Notes under the pieces: model-generated
What the model was told of the DNA's origin: nothing
The model's database searches: none
Seen by the model: only the letters and a program-made list of their open reading frames with translations
Assembly (NCBI GenBank): GCA_902825865.1
Contig: CADECX010000001.1
Span: forward strand, 124,001 to 188,000
Length of the DNA stretch: 64,000 bases
DNA from: an uncultured Alphaproteobacteria bacterium
Lineage (GTDB): Bacteria > Pseudomonadota > Alphaproteobacteria > Micropepsales > Micropepsaceae
Direction of reading: 5' to 3'
In this document: piece after piece, positions 18,249 through 27,634 of the stretch
Layout of the letters: each line of letters begins with the position of its first letter
How positions within the stretch are numbered: position 1 is the first letter of the stretch
Program-made: the position numbers and the translations under genes

Positions 18249-20186
18249 CTAGCCGCCCGCCAATTCCGCGTTGCGCGCGGGCAGGACGGGTACGGCATTG
18301 TTTTCGGCTTCCATGAATTCCTCGAACATCCAGATCAGCCACAGCGCGCGGCTGTTGTCGGCGCGGCCGCTTTGATGGTCGGCGATCAGCTGGTGAATGG
18401 TGGCGGCATTGAGATACTGCGCCGAGGCCAGGCCCTGTTTGGAACCCAGCTTCTGGTCGAGATGCTGCCCCATGGTGCCGCGGAACCAGCGGGCCAAGGG
18501 CACTGAAAAGCCTTGCTTGGGGCGGTGAAGCACATTGGGCGGAACCAGGCGGGCAAAGGCGCGCTTGAGCAGGATCTTGCCGTCGCTGCCGCGGCGATTG
18601 ATGGCGGAGGGAAGCCCCAGGGCCCAATTGACGAAGCCGTGATCCAGCATCGGCACGCGGACTTCCAGGCTGTTGGCCATCGCGGTGCGGTCGACCTTGA
18701 CCAGAATGTCGCTGGGCAGCCAGGATTTGAGGTCGATATATTGCGCCATGGTGACGGGATCGTCGGTGGGCGCGGCCTTGGCATGCCGGGCGACCACATC
18801 CACGGCGTGATAGCCGCCCAGGGCCTTGGTCAGGCCCGTGGAAAACAGCGATTTCCTGATCTCGTCCCCGACGACCGAAAGATTCCAGAAATAGCCGGTG
18901 GTCGAGTCCGAGCTGAGTTCGCGGAAGGTATGCCGCGCCCGCAGGAAACGGGGCGCGCGGTCGAGCTGGGGATAGAGGTCCGCCAAGGTCCCAAACAAGG
19001 GCGTGCGGATGGCGCCGGGCAGCCAGCGCCGGATTCTCTCTTCGCGGGCATGAAACCCATAACGCCGGTAGCCGGCGAACAACTCGTCGCCGCCGTCTCC
19101 CGACAGGGCCACGGTCACCGATTTGCGCGCCAGTTGCATCAAGCGATAGCTCGGCAAGGCGGAACTGTCGCCGAACGGTTCGTCGAAGATCGCGGGCAGG
19201 CTTTCGACCAGATCGGTTTCGCCGCCATCCATGCGCGCGATCACATGCTTGGAACCGTAGTGATTGGCCACCGCCGCGGCATATTCGGTTTCGTCGAAGG
19301 CGCGGTCGTTGAATCCGATGGTAAAGGCGGTGATCGGGCCCTGGGTCTGGCGCGCCATCAGCGCCATGGTGCCGCTGGAGTCCACGCCGCCCGACAGGAA
19401 GGCGCCGACCGGAACGTCGGCGACCAGTTGCGATTTGACGATCCGCCCAAGCCGTTCGAGCAAAGCATCGTCCAGATTGTTCAGTTCGTGCTGATCGATA
19501 GCGGCGGGTGCGGGGTCCCAATAGCTCTGCATTTGCGCTTTTTGTCCGCGGCGCAAGGTCAAGCTCATGCCGGACGGCAATTGGCGCACATTGCTGTAGA
19601 TGCTGCGCGGTTCGGCGATGTAGCCAAGCGCGAAAAATTCCTCCACGGCGCAAGGATCGATGGTGCGATCCAGATTGGGGTGAACCCGCAATCCCTTGAG
19701 TTCGGAGGCGAAAATCAGCGTCTGGTCGGGCAGGATGGAATAGTAGAGGGGCTTTTCGCCAAGCCGGTCGCGCGCCAGGAACAGGGTCTCGTGGCCGCGG
19801 TCCCACAAGGCGAAGGCGAATTGTCCGGTCAGGTGGTTGACGCAGTCCTGGCCCCATTCCCGCCAGGCTTCCAGAATGACTTCGGTATCCGATTGGGTGG
19901 TAAAGGCGTGGCCGCGCCCTTCCAGCTCCAGCCGCAGTTCCTTGAAGTTGAAAATCTCGCCGTTGAAGACCAGGCAGATATTCTTGTCGGGACTGTGCAT
20001 CGGCTGGGCGCCGGTGACCAGATCGATCACCGCCAGGCGGCGATGACCAAGGCCCAGGCCCGGCTCGTAATGATGTCCGTCCCCGTCCGGGCCGCGATGC
20101 GCCAACGCGTCGCTCATCGCGTGAAGCAGCGCGCGATCGCAGGAACGATGGTCCTTCAGGTCAAACCAGCCGACTATGCCGCACAC
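18249..20186 (-). CDS. Asparagine synthase-type amidotransferase of the XrtA exopolysaccharide system
   Basis: The 645-residue protein has an N-terminal glutaminase domain with Cys2 exposed after the initiator (MCGIVGWF) and a synthetase domain with the PP-loop AFLSGGVDSSGTMAL near residue 265, followed by ALSGDGGDELFAGYRRY. Length and gene context fit the exosortase-linked family TIGR03108. Such enzymes release ammonia from glutamine and form an amide via an acyl-adenylate; in polysaccharide loci they are thought to amidate a uronic acid or similar carboxylate. This would fit with the ugd gene here, but that is inference. It begins with GTG directly after the stop of xrtA, the last gene of a minus-strand operon. 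Confidence 0.88.
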   Translation of the reverse strand: MCGIVGWFDLKDHRSCDRALLHAMSDALAHRGPDGDGHHYEPGLGLGHRRLAVIDLVTGAQPMHSPDKNICLVFNGEIFNFKELRLELEGRGHAFTTQSDTEVILEAWREWGQDCVNHLTGQFAFALWDRGHETLFLARDRLGEKPLYYSILPDQTLIFASELKGLRVHPNLDRTIDPCAVEEFFALGYIAEPRSIYSNVRQLPSGMSLTLRRGQKAQMQSYWDPAPAAIDQHELNNLDDALLERLGRIVKSQLVADVPVGAFLSGGVDSSGTMALMARQTQGPITAFTIGFNDRAFDETEYAAAVANHYGSKHVIARMDGGETDLVESLPAIFDEPFGDSSALPSYRLMQLARKSVTVALSGDGGDELFAGYRRYGFHAREERIRRWLPGAIRTPLFGTLADLYPQLDRAPRFLRARHTFRELSSDSTTGYFWNLSVVGDEIRKSLFSTGLTKALGGYHAVDVVARHAKAAPTDDPVTMAQYIDLKSWLPSDILVKVDRTAMANSLEVRVPMLDHGFVNWALGLPSAINRRGSDGKILLKRAFARLVPPNVLHRPKQGFSVPLARWFRGTMGQHLDQKLGSKQGLASAQYLNAATIHQLIADHQSGRADNSRALWLIWMFEEFMEAENNAVPVLPARNAELAGG

Positions 20187-21731
20187 TTAGCGCATCTCCC
20201 CCGCTTTGGAGACGGTTTGGCGATTGGTCGCTTCCAGGCGCGCCGGCAATTGATTCAGCTCCGGCAGTGCCGCGGAAAGGCGCTTGCGCGCTTCCTCGGG
20301 TCCTGAGTCCATGGTGGTCGAAAGCACGATCACGGCCTGGCCTTCATGGCCTTGCAGCGCGGCGGCGGCTCCGAGCAGCCTGATCTTCAGCATGCTGGTC
20401 GTGAAACGGCCGTTCACCCAATAGGTCGACCAGATCAAGCGTCTTTCGGCGTGGGTCGTCACGATCCATTCCTGGAACTGGACAGGGTTGCCCGCAAATT
20501 GCGCCGTGACACTGCCACTGTCGGCCAAGGTCCAAGCTTCATCATCCCAAAAGCGGTTGATATGGGCGGTCATGGAATGACCGGGACGGGGGCGCGCGTA
20601 ATAGCCCAGATAAAGATCGACGGGAAGCGCGCCGCCGTCCGAGATGGATGCGGCCGCCTGGGTGTCGGCGCCGGAGAAGTCGGGACGCCAGGATGTCGAG
20701 GCGGAGCCGCGGCTCCAAGTGCCGGGCTGGAAGGGCTCAGCGATCGCGGTCATATCCGGCGGCGTGAAATAATTGTTATGCCACCAGGAAAGCGCCGGGC
20801 CGGTGCTGAGCAGCAGCACGGCAAGCGCGGTGACCGAAGCAAGCTTTTTGGGGGTTGCCGGCACCGACGGCCGGACGTCCGCCTTGTCGGAGAATTCGTC
20901 CCGGAAAAGATAGCCCAGAGCACCCAGCACCACCAATATGGCGACATTGAAGCCCCAGCCATAGACAAGGTGGTCGACGCCGGCGCCATATTTGTTGTCG
21001 GACAGATAGGCGACCATGATGATGCCGATGCAGCGCAAGCCGTTGCCGATCAGGGGCACCGCGACGCAGGCGATCAGGAACAGCGCCATTTTGTGGATTT
21101 TGCGGAACATCATATAGGCGAACAGCACGCCCAGGGTCACTGTCGCAATCAGGAAGCGCAGGCCGGCACAGGCTTCCGCGATCTCATAGCGCCCGGAGGT
21201 GAGTTCGAACAGCGTCCCTTGCCGGTAGAAGGTGACGCCGAGCAGGTTAAGGCCGATTTCGGTGAAATGGGCCGCGAAATTCTGCATCGGAACGATCAGA
21301 TATTCGCCGGTCGGAACCAGGGCCAGCAGATAGAAGACCGGGAACCAGATCGCGCGAACCACGGAAAGTCCCAGCAGCGCGACGATCATGGCCTGCATCA
21401 TCATGACCACGGCATATTGCTGGACCTCGTTGATGGCGGCCAACTCGCCCATCCACCAAATCAGCGCCAGCACCGGCAGGACTATGAGAGCTTGGGGATA
21501 GAGGCTGGGGGAAGCACGCTCCAGGACAGGCCGCTTTTCCCAGATCAGCCAAAGCACGATGGGAAGGATCAGGAAACAGTGGGAGTATGTCGGGGAGACC
21601 TCCCACACCGTAAGGGCGGCCATCACGGAAGACCGGAAGGCGATCAAGGTCAGCAGCAGCAAGCCGGCCAGCGCCACCCCGTGACGGAGCCAGGCTTTTG
21701 CCGCGATACGATCCGGCGCCGCGGCGGTCAT
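20187..21731 (-). CDS. xrtA: Exosortase A fused to the EpsI domain (XrtA-EpsI)
   Basis: About 514 residues from the ATG at 21731, which overlaps the upstream stop as ATGA; an ATG at 21740 would add three residues. The first 280 residues form a multi-pass membrane protease/transpeptidase with the three conserved exosortase residues visible: Cys188 in EACAGLRF, Arg233 in GNGLRCIG and His254 in VDHLVYGW. From about residue 320 the soluble EpsI domain follows, with PVDLYLGYYARPRPGHSM. Exosortase A is the presumed sorting enzyme for PEP-CTERM proteins in exopolysaccharide-making bacteria, acting at the inner membrane. No PEP-CTERM protein occurs in the window. It belongs to a six-gene operon with the genes up to 27634, followed by the amidotransferase. 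Confidence 0.92.
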   Translation of the reverse strand: MTAAAPDRIAAKAWLRHGVALAGLLLLTLIAFRSSVMAALTVWEVSPTYSHCFLILPIVLWLIWEKRPVLERASPSLYPQALIVLPVLALIWWMGELAAINEVQQYAVVMMMQAMIVALLGLSVVRAIWFPVFYLLALVPTGEYLIVPMQNFAAHFTEIGLNLLGVTFYRQGTLFELTSGRYEIAEACAGLRFLIATVTLGVLFAYMMFRKIHKMALFLIACVAVPLIGNGLRCIGIIMVAYLSDNKYGAGVDHLVYGWGFNVAILVVLGALGYLFRDEFSDKADVRPSVPATPKKLASVTALAVLLLSTGPALSWWHNNYFTPPDMTAIAEPFQPGTWSRGSASTSWRPDFSGADTQAAASISDGGALPVDLYLGYYARPRPGHSMTAHINRFWDDEAWTLADSGSVTAQFAGNPVQFQEWIVTTHAERRLIWSTYWVNGRFTTSMLKIRLLGAAAALQGHEGQAVIVLSTTMDSGPEEARKRLSAALPELNQLPARLEATNRQTVSKAGEMR

Positions 21732-23017
21732 GACTTGCATGGCGCGGAAAACTCCATTTGCGGGCGGGCGGCGGAACGGGCCGCGGCCGGATTGCCGCGC
21801 AGATCGCCGGACGGGCGCAGCAATTCTAGATGGCGCTCGAGATCCTGCATCAGGCCGGCCCAGCTGTGATGAACTTGGACATAGCCGCGCGCGTTGCGCG
21901 CCAGCTTGTCGCGGTCCGGTCCTTGAAGCGCTTCCACCACCGCGTTGGCGAACCGGCGCGGCTCTTTCTCGACCCAAAGATGGTGCCCGGCGGTAACCCC
22001 GAGCGACCGCGTCGCGTCATGGGTGGCGACCACCGGCTTGGCCATCGCCATGGCCTCCAGGACCTTGTTCTGGACGCCGCGCGCGATGTGCAAGGGCGCG
22101 ATCACGGCCCGCGCGAATTGGATATAGGGGCGGATGTCGGGCACCGTGCCGGTGACCACGACACCGGCGCCGGCGGCTTCCCGCAGCTGCGCGGGTGGGC
22201 CGGCGCCGACAAAATGCACGCTGGCATTGGGAATGAATTTCAAGACCTGCGGGAAAACCTCGCGGGCGAACCACAGCGCGCCTTCATAATTGGGGCGATA
22301 GTCCATGCGTCCGGTCATGACGATCGGCAGCTCGTCCGCGGCGAACGGGTTCTCGAAGCCGCCGGGCGAAAATTGCTCCAAATCGACGCCGTTGGTCAGG
22401 CTGGAAATTTTCCCGGCGGAAGCGGGCGCGATCGCCCTGAAGGCGTCGGCCTCGAAATCCGAGACCAGCAAGGTGTGGCCGAAGGCGCCGGCGGCCAGGC
22501 ATTCCAGCGCTTCCAGTTTTTCGGCCTCACGCCCATAGAGCCATTTGACGGCGCCGCGCGAGCAGGCGGCATATTGGCGCCATTTGTCGGAATCGATGTC
22601 GACCATGTCGAACAGGACCCGCTCCGGCGCGATGGGCGCCCCCAGCAGATAGGGCGCCATGGCGGAGCCGAAAACCACCACATCGTCCACGGTGAGGCTG
22701 CGCAGCGTTTGATCGACCCAGGCATGCAGGCGCGCGCTGCTAAAACAGGCGGTGGTGAGCGGCTTGCCGGCAGCCAGTCCCATCAGGCTGCGCCAGGCCT
22801 TGGCCCCTTTGTCCAGACGCTCGAAATAGCAGTGTCCGCCAGCCAATTCCCGGACCTTGTCCAGATATTGCAGGTCTTCGGCCTCGTCGACAAAGCAGGC
22901 CAGATGGACCGGTCCGCGCTGCGCCAGGTGGCGCAAGAGCGCGTAAGAGCGGATCTTGTCGCCCTTGTTTGGAGGAAAAGGCAGGCGATGGCACAGAAAC
23001 AGGCTGCTGCGCGTCAT
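21728..23017 (-). CDS. XrtA-associated glycosyltransferase (TIGR03087-like, GT4)
   Basis: About 429 residues from the ATG at 23017, which overlaps the upstream stop as ATGA; the longer open frame upstream lies inside the deacetylase gene and is spurious. LFLCHRLPFPPNKGDKIRSY is the hallmark N-terminus of the exosortase A-associated glycosyltransferase family. The C-terminal half has SSLTNGVDLEQF, VMTGRMDYRPNYEGALWF and PLHIARGVQNKVLEAMAMAKPVVAT, the GT4 donor site. The predicted role is addition of a sugar in exopolysaccharide assembly on the cytoplasmic side. Translationally coupled to both neighbours. Confidence 0.9.
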   Translation of the reverse strand: MTRSSLFLCHRLPFPPNKGDKIRSYALLRHLAQRGPVHLACFVDEAEDLQYLDKVRELAGGHCYFERLDKGAKAWRSLMGLAAGKPLTTACFSSARLHAWVDQTLRSLTVDDVVVFGSAMAPYLLGAPIAPERVLFDMVDIDSDKWRQYAACSRGAVKWLYGREAEKLEALECLAAGAFGHTLLVSDFEADAFRAIAPASAGKISSLTNGVDLEQFSPGGFENPFAADELPIVMTGRMDYRPNYEGALWFAREVFPQVLKFIPNASVHFVGAGPPAQLREAAGAGVVVTGTVPDIRPYIQFARAVIAPLHIARGVQNKVLEAMAMAKPVVATHDATRSLGVTAGHHLWVEKEPRRFANAVVEALQGPDRDKLARNARGYVQVHHSWAGLMQDLERHLELLRPSGDLRGNPAAARSAARPQMEFSAPCKS

Positions 23018-23940
23018 TGTTTTGGCGCGGAATCTGCGAAATAGACCTGCTCCACGCTCGACCAGCGGAAATCCTTGAGCAGCTTTTGCAGCCGGTCGAA
23101 CGTGCGCTCGAGATTGAGATAATGGCGGACCCTGGTCTTGACCGAGGTTCCGGCAATCCGCGGCTGGGTATGGTCGATTTCCCAAGGATGGAAATAGAAC
23201 ATGCAGGGCTGGCGGTCTTCGGCGCGCACGGTTTGAAGGTTGCGCTTGAAAAGAGAGTAGGGGAACAGCCGGAAATATCCGCCGCCGCCGGCCGGCCAAT
23301 TGCGTCCGAAGCGGCGCACGGTGGTGATGGGGATTTCCATGAATTTGCTGTCGGCAAAGGGATAGAAGGCGAAGCGCGGCTGTTCGGGAATGCCGTACAG
23401 ATCGTGGTTTATCGGGAAAGTGCTGGAACTGTATTTGTAGCCCACTTCCTCGAGCACGCTCAGCGCCCAAAGATTGCGCCTTGTGATCGAGAAAGACGTG
23501 GCGCGATAGCCGTTCACCGCGACGCCGCCGACCTCTTCCAGCACCGCTTTGGCCTTTGTGACGTCGGCCAGGAAGAGGGGGCGCGATTGATGATCGGCCC
23601 GAAAATGCGCCAGGCCGTGGGAGGCCAGCTCATGGCCTTCGCCGACGATGCGGTGGACGATTTGCGGATAACGCTCGGCGATCCAGCCCAGGGTGAAGAA
23701 GGTGGCCTTGGTGCCGTTGTCCGAAAATAGCTGCAGGATGCGGTCCATGTTGCGCTCGACCCGGCACTCGCGGTTGTTCCATTCCTCCCGCGGAATGTGG
23801 GGCGCCAGCGCTTCGACCTGGAAATAGTCCTCGACATCGACCGTCATGGCGTTGAGCGGCGAGCCAGTCTGGTCGATGACCGGACGCTTGCGCCAGCCGC
23901 TGATGGGGTCGTTGTCGATCGTGTTCGTGTTTATGTTCAT
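23014..23940 (-). CDS. XrtA-associated polysaccharide deacetylase (DUF3473 family)
   Basis: About 308 residues; ATG at 23940 with AAGGGG upstream (a GTG directly before it is an alternative). The NodB-type fold is indicated by NAMTVDVEDYFQ (metal/catalytic Asp near residue 36) and the metal-binding histidines of GEGHELASHGLAH (His103, His108, His112). A C-terminal DUF3473 segment follows, with FYFHPWEID. Family members of this exosortase-linked type (TIGR03006) remove acetyl groups from N-acetylhexosamine residues, probably in the exopolysaccharide. No clear signal peptide, so the site of action is uncertain. It overlaps the glycosyltransferase by four bases and lies 22 bases after the ATPase gene. 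Confidence 0.9.
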   Translation of the reverse strand: MNINTNTIDNDPISGWRKRPVIDQTGSPLNAMTVDVEDYFQVEALAPHIPREEWNNRECRVERNMDRILQLFSDNGTKATFFTLGWIAERYPQIVHRIVGEGHELASHGLAHFRADHQSRPLFLADVTKAKAVLEEVGGVAVNGYRATSFSITRRNLWALSVLEEVGYKYSSSTFPINHDLYGIPEQPRFAFYPFADSKFMEIPITTVRRFGRNWPAGGGGYFRLFPYSLFKRNLQTVRAEDRQPCMFYFHPWEIDHTQPRIAGTSVKTRVRHYLNLERTFDRLQKLLKDFRWSSVEQVYFADSAPKQ

Positions 23941-23962
23941 CACGGCCCCTTAAGCCCCGTGC

Positions 23963-24964
23963 TTACGGAGTATCCGAATTCACCAAATTCAAGAATTGCT
24001 GAATGACCGTTCCGGCGCGGCGCGTAATCGCTTCCTGCTTGGCAAGACGGTCTTCGATGGCGTCCAACCGGTTCCCCAAGGCCGGATTGCCGGCCTGGCC
24101 CGATCCGTTCGCCGCACCATTTGCCCCTGGCACCGGAAGTGCGTCCGCACTGTCCGTCTCATTGGCAAGGTCGGCCGCGACACGATTGACATCGTCCGCC
24201 GAGAAGGCATGCAACTCGTCCAGGTAACCCAGGATCATCAGGCGATTGCCCAAGGTGTTGATGCGGCGCGGAATGCCGTTGGTGTGCTGATGAATGGCGC
24301 CGATGGCGCTCATGGGCAAAGAGGGGTCACCGGTCCAGCCGACCTGTTTGAGGCGGTGGAGCACATAATTTCCGGTCTCCAGGCTGTTCAGCGGGCCCAG
24401 GTGATAGGACGCGATGACGCGCTGGCGCAACTGCTCCAGATCCGGATTGGCGATGATCCGGCGAAACTGGGGCTGGCCGACCAGGAAGCTCTGGAAGGGC
24501 GCGGCGTTCTGAACCTGGAAGTTCGACAGCATCCGCAATTCTTCCAGCGCCCCCTCATTCAGGTTTTGTGCCTCGTCCACGATCAGCAGCGCGCGGCGGC
24601 CCTCGCGGTGTGTGGCGTCGAAGAATTCCTGCAGCTTGAGCAGTATCCCGCTCTTGTCGGACGGCAGGTCCTTGAGTCCGAATGCGGCGGCCACCATCCT
24701 GAGCAGGTCATGACCCGACAGCATGGTGGTGACGACATGGGCGGCAATGATCTTGGTGGGATCGATGGTGGCGATCAGGCGCTTGACCAGGGTGGTCTTT
24801 CCCGCCCCGACATCGCCGGTGATCACGATGAAACCTTCGCCGCGCTTCAAACCGTAGGTGAGATGCGCCATGGCCTGGGAATGAACGCTGCTCTCAAAGT
24901 AAAAGCGTTCGTCCGGCGTCAAGAGGAAGGGCTCGGCGCGTAGCTTGTAGAAAGTCGTATACAT
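23963..24964 (-). CDS. XrtA-associated AAA ATPase (TIGR03015-like, ExeA-type)
   Basis: A 333-residue protein starting MYTTFYKLRAEPFLLTPDERF, the typical ExeA/GspA-type N-terminus. Walker A is GDVGAGKT (residues 50-57) and Walker B is ALLIVDEAQ (near 132). The rest has the AAA sensor pattern IPRRINTLGNRLMI, then an Ala/Gly-rich linker and a short C-terminal helix. Members of the exosortase A family of these ATPases always sit in exopolysaccharide loci; their exact job (assembly or regulation) is not established. There is no PRK or peptidoglycan-binding extension as in ExeA. It is 16 bases downstream of the autokinase. Confidence 0.9.
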   Translation of the reverse strand: MYTTFYKLRAEPFLLTPDERFYFESSVHSQAMAHLTYGLKRGEGFIVITGDVGAGKTTLVKRLIATIDPTKIIAAHVVTTMLSGHDLLRMVAAAFGLKDLPSDKSGILLKLQEFFDATHREGRRALLIVDEAQNLNEGALEELRMLSNFQVQNAAPFQSFLVGQPQFRRIIANPDLEQLRQRVIASYHLGPLNSLETGNYVLHRLKQVGWTGDPSLPMSAIGAIHQHTNGIPRRINTLGNRLMILGYLDELHAFSADDVNRVAADLANETDSADALPVPGANGAANGSGQAGNPALGNRLDAIEDRLAKQEAITRRAGTVIQQFLNLVNSDTP

Positions 24965-24980
24965 CGCGGCTCACCGGGAT

Positions 24981-26060
24981 CTAGGTTTCGGTGGGCGCTG
25001 CCGGGGCCCCGGAATTGGCGTATCCGTAATAAGCGATGTACTCCGCTTCGTTCCAGCTCGGCGCCTTGTTGAACAAGATGCTCACGCTTTGGCACGAGGC
25101 GACGGTCTCTAGCGACTTGCGCAGCTGGTGACGATCGGTCTGGTCGGCCGCCACCACCATCAACAGATGGTGCACATAGCTGGCCAGGATCGCGGGCTCG
25201 GTCGAAGCCAGAACCGGCGGAGTGTCCAGGACGATGACGCGGTCGGGATAGCGCGCCGACAATTCCCGGCACAAATTGGCCATCTTGCCGCTGGAAATCA
25301 GTTCCGGCGTATTGGCGCTGGGATTGCCGGCAAAGATCACCGCCAGGTTGGGAATATCGGCGCAACGGTGCAGGACGTCGGAAACATGGCCGACCTTGCC
25401 GGTCAGCAAATCCGTCAGGCCTTCGGTCGGCGGGGCCATGAACATGTTGCCCACCGACGGACGGATCACGTCCGCATCGATCAGCAGCACTTGCAGGCCG
25501 CGTTCCGCCGCCAAGCTCAGCGCCAGATTGATCGAGGAAAAGGTCTTGCCTTCGCCGGGAAGCGAACTGGTGACCATGATCAGGTTGCTCACCGCGGCGC
25601 GGGTCTGCGGATCGCGGACCTTTTGCAGCAGCTTGCGCTTGATTCCGCGAAACTCGTTGGAGATCGAGGAGGTCATATTGTCCGGCGTGATGCAGCCGTT
25701 CTGACGCAAGGCGCGGAAGTCGAGGCGGACCGTCTTGCCGGGCAGGGCCGGGGCATTGGATGCGCGCAGCGAGCTCGGCGCAGGTTTGGACACGGGCGCG
25801 GAAGCCGGCATGCGGACGCTGTCATCGCCCGGACCGACCATTGTGACGCCGTCGCGGCGAAGCGCGGGCGCCTGGGCCTGAGCGGCATAAGCCTTGGCCG
25901 CGGTGTCGCTGTCCAGGTCGCGTTCCACCCCTCGGCCCACCACATTGGTGAGGGGGACATTGGCGGGAGCATTGGGTGCAGACATGGCCGCGTTTTCCTT
26001 TTCCAGGCGCTGGGCCATTCTTTCGATCAGATTCAAGGGAGGGGCGGGTTTATCGGTCAC
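24981..26060 (-). CDS. XrtA-associated tyrosine autokinase (BY-kinase)
   Basis: 359 residues from a GTG overlapping the upstream stop (GTGA). An N-terminal Ala/Pro-rich region of about 105 residues precedes a P-loop kinase domain: Walker A SSLPGEGKT (165-173), Walker A' VLLIDADVIRP (about 191-201) and Walker B VIVLDTPPV. The C-terminus has a tyrosine cluster (YIAYYGYAN), the expected autophosphorylation site. In the BY-kinase system the partner is the chain-length protein encoded just upstream at 26057; cycling phosphorylation controls polymer length and export. The family is TIGR03018-like. The opposing phosphatase could be the product at 9857, which is speculative. Confidence 0.9.
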   Translation of the reverse strand: MTDKPAPPLNLIERMAQRLEKENAAMSAPNAPANVPLTNVVGRGVERDLDSDTAAKAYAAQAQAPALRRDGVTMVGPGDDSVRMPASAPVSKPAPSSLRASNAPALPGKTVRLDFRALRQNGCITPDNMTSSISNEFRGIKRKLLQKVRDPQTRAAVSNLIMVTSSLPGEGKTFSSINLALSLAAERGLQVLLIDADVIRPSVGNMFMAPPTEGLTDLLTGKVGHVSDVLHRCADIPNLAVIFAGNPSANTPELISSGKMANLCRELSARYPDRVIVLDTPPVLASTEPAILASYVHHLLMVVAADQTDRHQLRKSLETVASCQSVSILFNKAPSWNEAEYIAYYGYANSGAPAAPTET

Positions 26061-27634
26061 AGCATACCCCGCAATGTCAGGCGGAAAGAGGCGTCAAGAG
26101 CAACCAGCACGACGACATATCCGAACAGTAAGAGTCCGGCACATGCCGCCAGCGCGGTATAGGCGCGCCGCGCGTCCAGCCGGTCGTCGGCGCGGGCGAG
26201 GCGGCCCACCACGCCGATGATGGGATAGTCGAACTCCGCCGCCAGCTGTTCCTTGGCGAAGAAGCGTCCGGCATTGATGGAGAGGCCGATGGCGGTCGCG
26301 ATGCCGGCGGCCAGGCCCAGCAGGATGATGACGGAATTCAGCACCGGGCGGTTGGGCGAAACCGGGAAGGGCGCCTTCTTGGGCGGCTCCACGATGCGCA
26401 CCGTGATCGACGATTGTTCGTCATTGACCGACTGGGACAGCTTGGCGGATTCGCGGCGGGCGAGCAGGTCCTGATAGGTCTTGTGGACCAGGTCATAGTC
26501 GCGGTCCAGGTTGGCGAATTGCGCGCTGATCTCCAGCACCTTGGAACTCAAATTCCTGGCATGATCGAGCATCGACATGGCTTCGGAATAACGCTGCGAT
26601 TGGAACGCCACTTCGGTCTGCGCGTCCGCCAGCTTGCTCTGGGTCTGGACATAGACCGGGTTGGGGATCGACTGGTTGCCGGTTTCCTGGGACGGTCCCG
26701 ATCCCGCCGCCTGGGCCGCGGAAAGCTGGGCCTGCAGGCTGTTGATCTCGCGTTGAAGCGCTTTCACGTCGGGATGGTCGTCGGTGAATCTGGATTTCAG
26801 ATCCGTGTGGGCCTGCTTGGCCTCGGCCAGGCGCTGAAACAGGCTGCCGCTGCGTCCGCCGGCGAAACCGCCGCCGGCATTGAGAATGACCGGATTGGGG
26901 CCGTCGATATAGACCATCTTGGGAACGCTGGCGAGCTGAGAGCGCAGGCTCGAAAGGCGGGCTTGCGCGCCGTTGAGCTGCGTGCGCGCCTCTTCCACCT
27001 TGGCGCGCGCCTGGTCGGGCGTGACGTTGCTGGTCAAGAACTCCAGATTGTCCTGATTGAACTTGGTCCGGCGCGCTTCCGCCTGGCGGACCAAGGTCTC
27101 ATATTCGTTGACCTTGGTGTCGAGGAAGGATTGGGCGCCTTCAAGATCGTGACGCTTGTTGCCGATGTTGGAGTCCACGAAAATCGACAGCAGGGTTTGC
27201 GACACGTTCAATCCCTTGTCGGGATTGCGGTCGGTATAGGAAAGCTCGAAGAGATTTTTGGTGTTCAGCGGTTTGATGGTGATGTGCGACTGCAGGTTCG
27301 AGACCTGTCTCGCCATCTCCGCGCTCGACAGATTGTTGGCGTTGGGCGTCGTCAGATGCACCACCTGCTCGAGGTTGGGGCGGGTGAGCAGGGTGTTGAG
27401 CATCACCGACACCTGCTGTTCGGGGTCGGTCGACACCGTCAGGCCCCGAAGCAAGGGCGCCATCATGGTGTCCGTGTCGACATAGATCATCGCGACGGCC
27501 TGGAATTGATTGGGGACCAACGCGACGCCCAGCCAGCCGATCAGACAGACGGCCCAGGTGACCCCCATGCCGATCCAGCGATAGTGCCAGGTTCCCGTGA
27601 GGTAGGTTCGAACAAGGATTTTCCAAGGTTGCAT
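26057..27634 (-). CDS. XrtA-associated chain-length determinant protein (Wzz-type)
   Basis: 525 residues with a Wzz-type N-terminus: a transmembrane helix near residues 22-42 (VTWAVCLIGWLGVALVP), a periplasmic domain with YVDTDTMMAPLLRGLTV, long coiled-coil segments (about 160-400) and a second membrane helix near 425-445. A third hydrophobic segment sits close to the C-terminus. The Pro-rich PPKKAPFPVSPNRPVL before the helix is the classical Wzz signature. It matches the exosortase-linked TIGR03007 family, which, unlike classic Wzz-Wzc fusions, has a separate kinase gene (24981). It is the first gene of the operon running down to 18249. Confidence 0.9.
   Translation of the reverse strand: MQPWKILVRTYLTGTWHYRWIGMGVTWAVCLIGWLGVALVPNQFQAVAMIYVDTDTMMAPLLRGLTVSTDPEQQVSVMLNTLLTRPNLEQVVHLTTPNANNLSSAEMARQVSNLQSHITIKPLNTKNLFELSYTDRNPDKGLNVSQTLLSIFVDSNIGNKRHDLEGAQSFLDTKVNEYETLVRQAEARRTKFNQDNLEFLTSNVTPDQARAKVEEARTQLNGAQARLSSLRSQLASVPKMVYIDGPNPVILNAGGGFAGGRSGSLFQRLAEAKQAHTDLKSRFTDDHPDVKALQREINSLQAQLSAAQAAGSGPSQETGNQSIPNPVYVQTQSKLADAQTEVAFQSQRYSEAMSMLDHARNLSSKVLEISAQFANLDRDYDLVHKTYQDLLARRESAKLSQSVNDEQSSITVRIVEPPKKAPFPVSPNRPVLNSVIILLGLAAGIATAIGLSINAGRFFAKEQLAAEFDYPIIGVVGRLARADDRLDARRAYTALAACAGLLLFGYVVVLVALDASFRLTLRGML

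Noticed and set aside
21740..21977. A longer start for exosortase A
   Set aside because: It runs into the upstream glycosyltransferase gene; the ATG at 21731 overlaps its stop in the same way as other junctions.
23018..23470. A longer start for the XrtA-associated glycosyltransferase
   Set aside because: The extra part lies inside the deacetylase gene in another frame; the ATG at 23017 gives the known family start.
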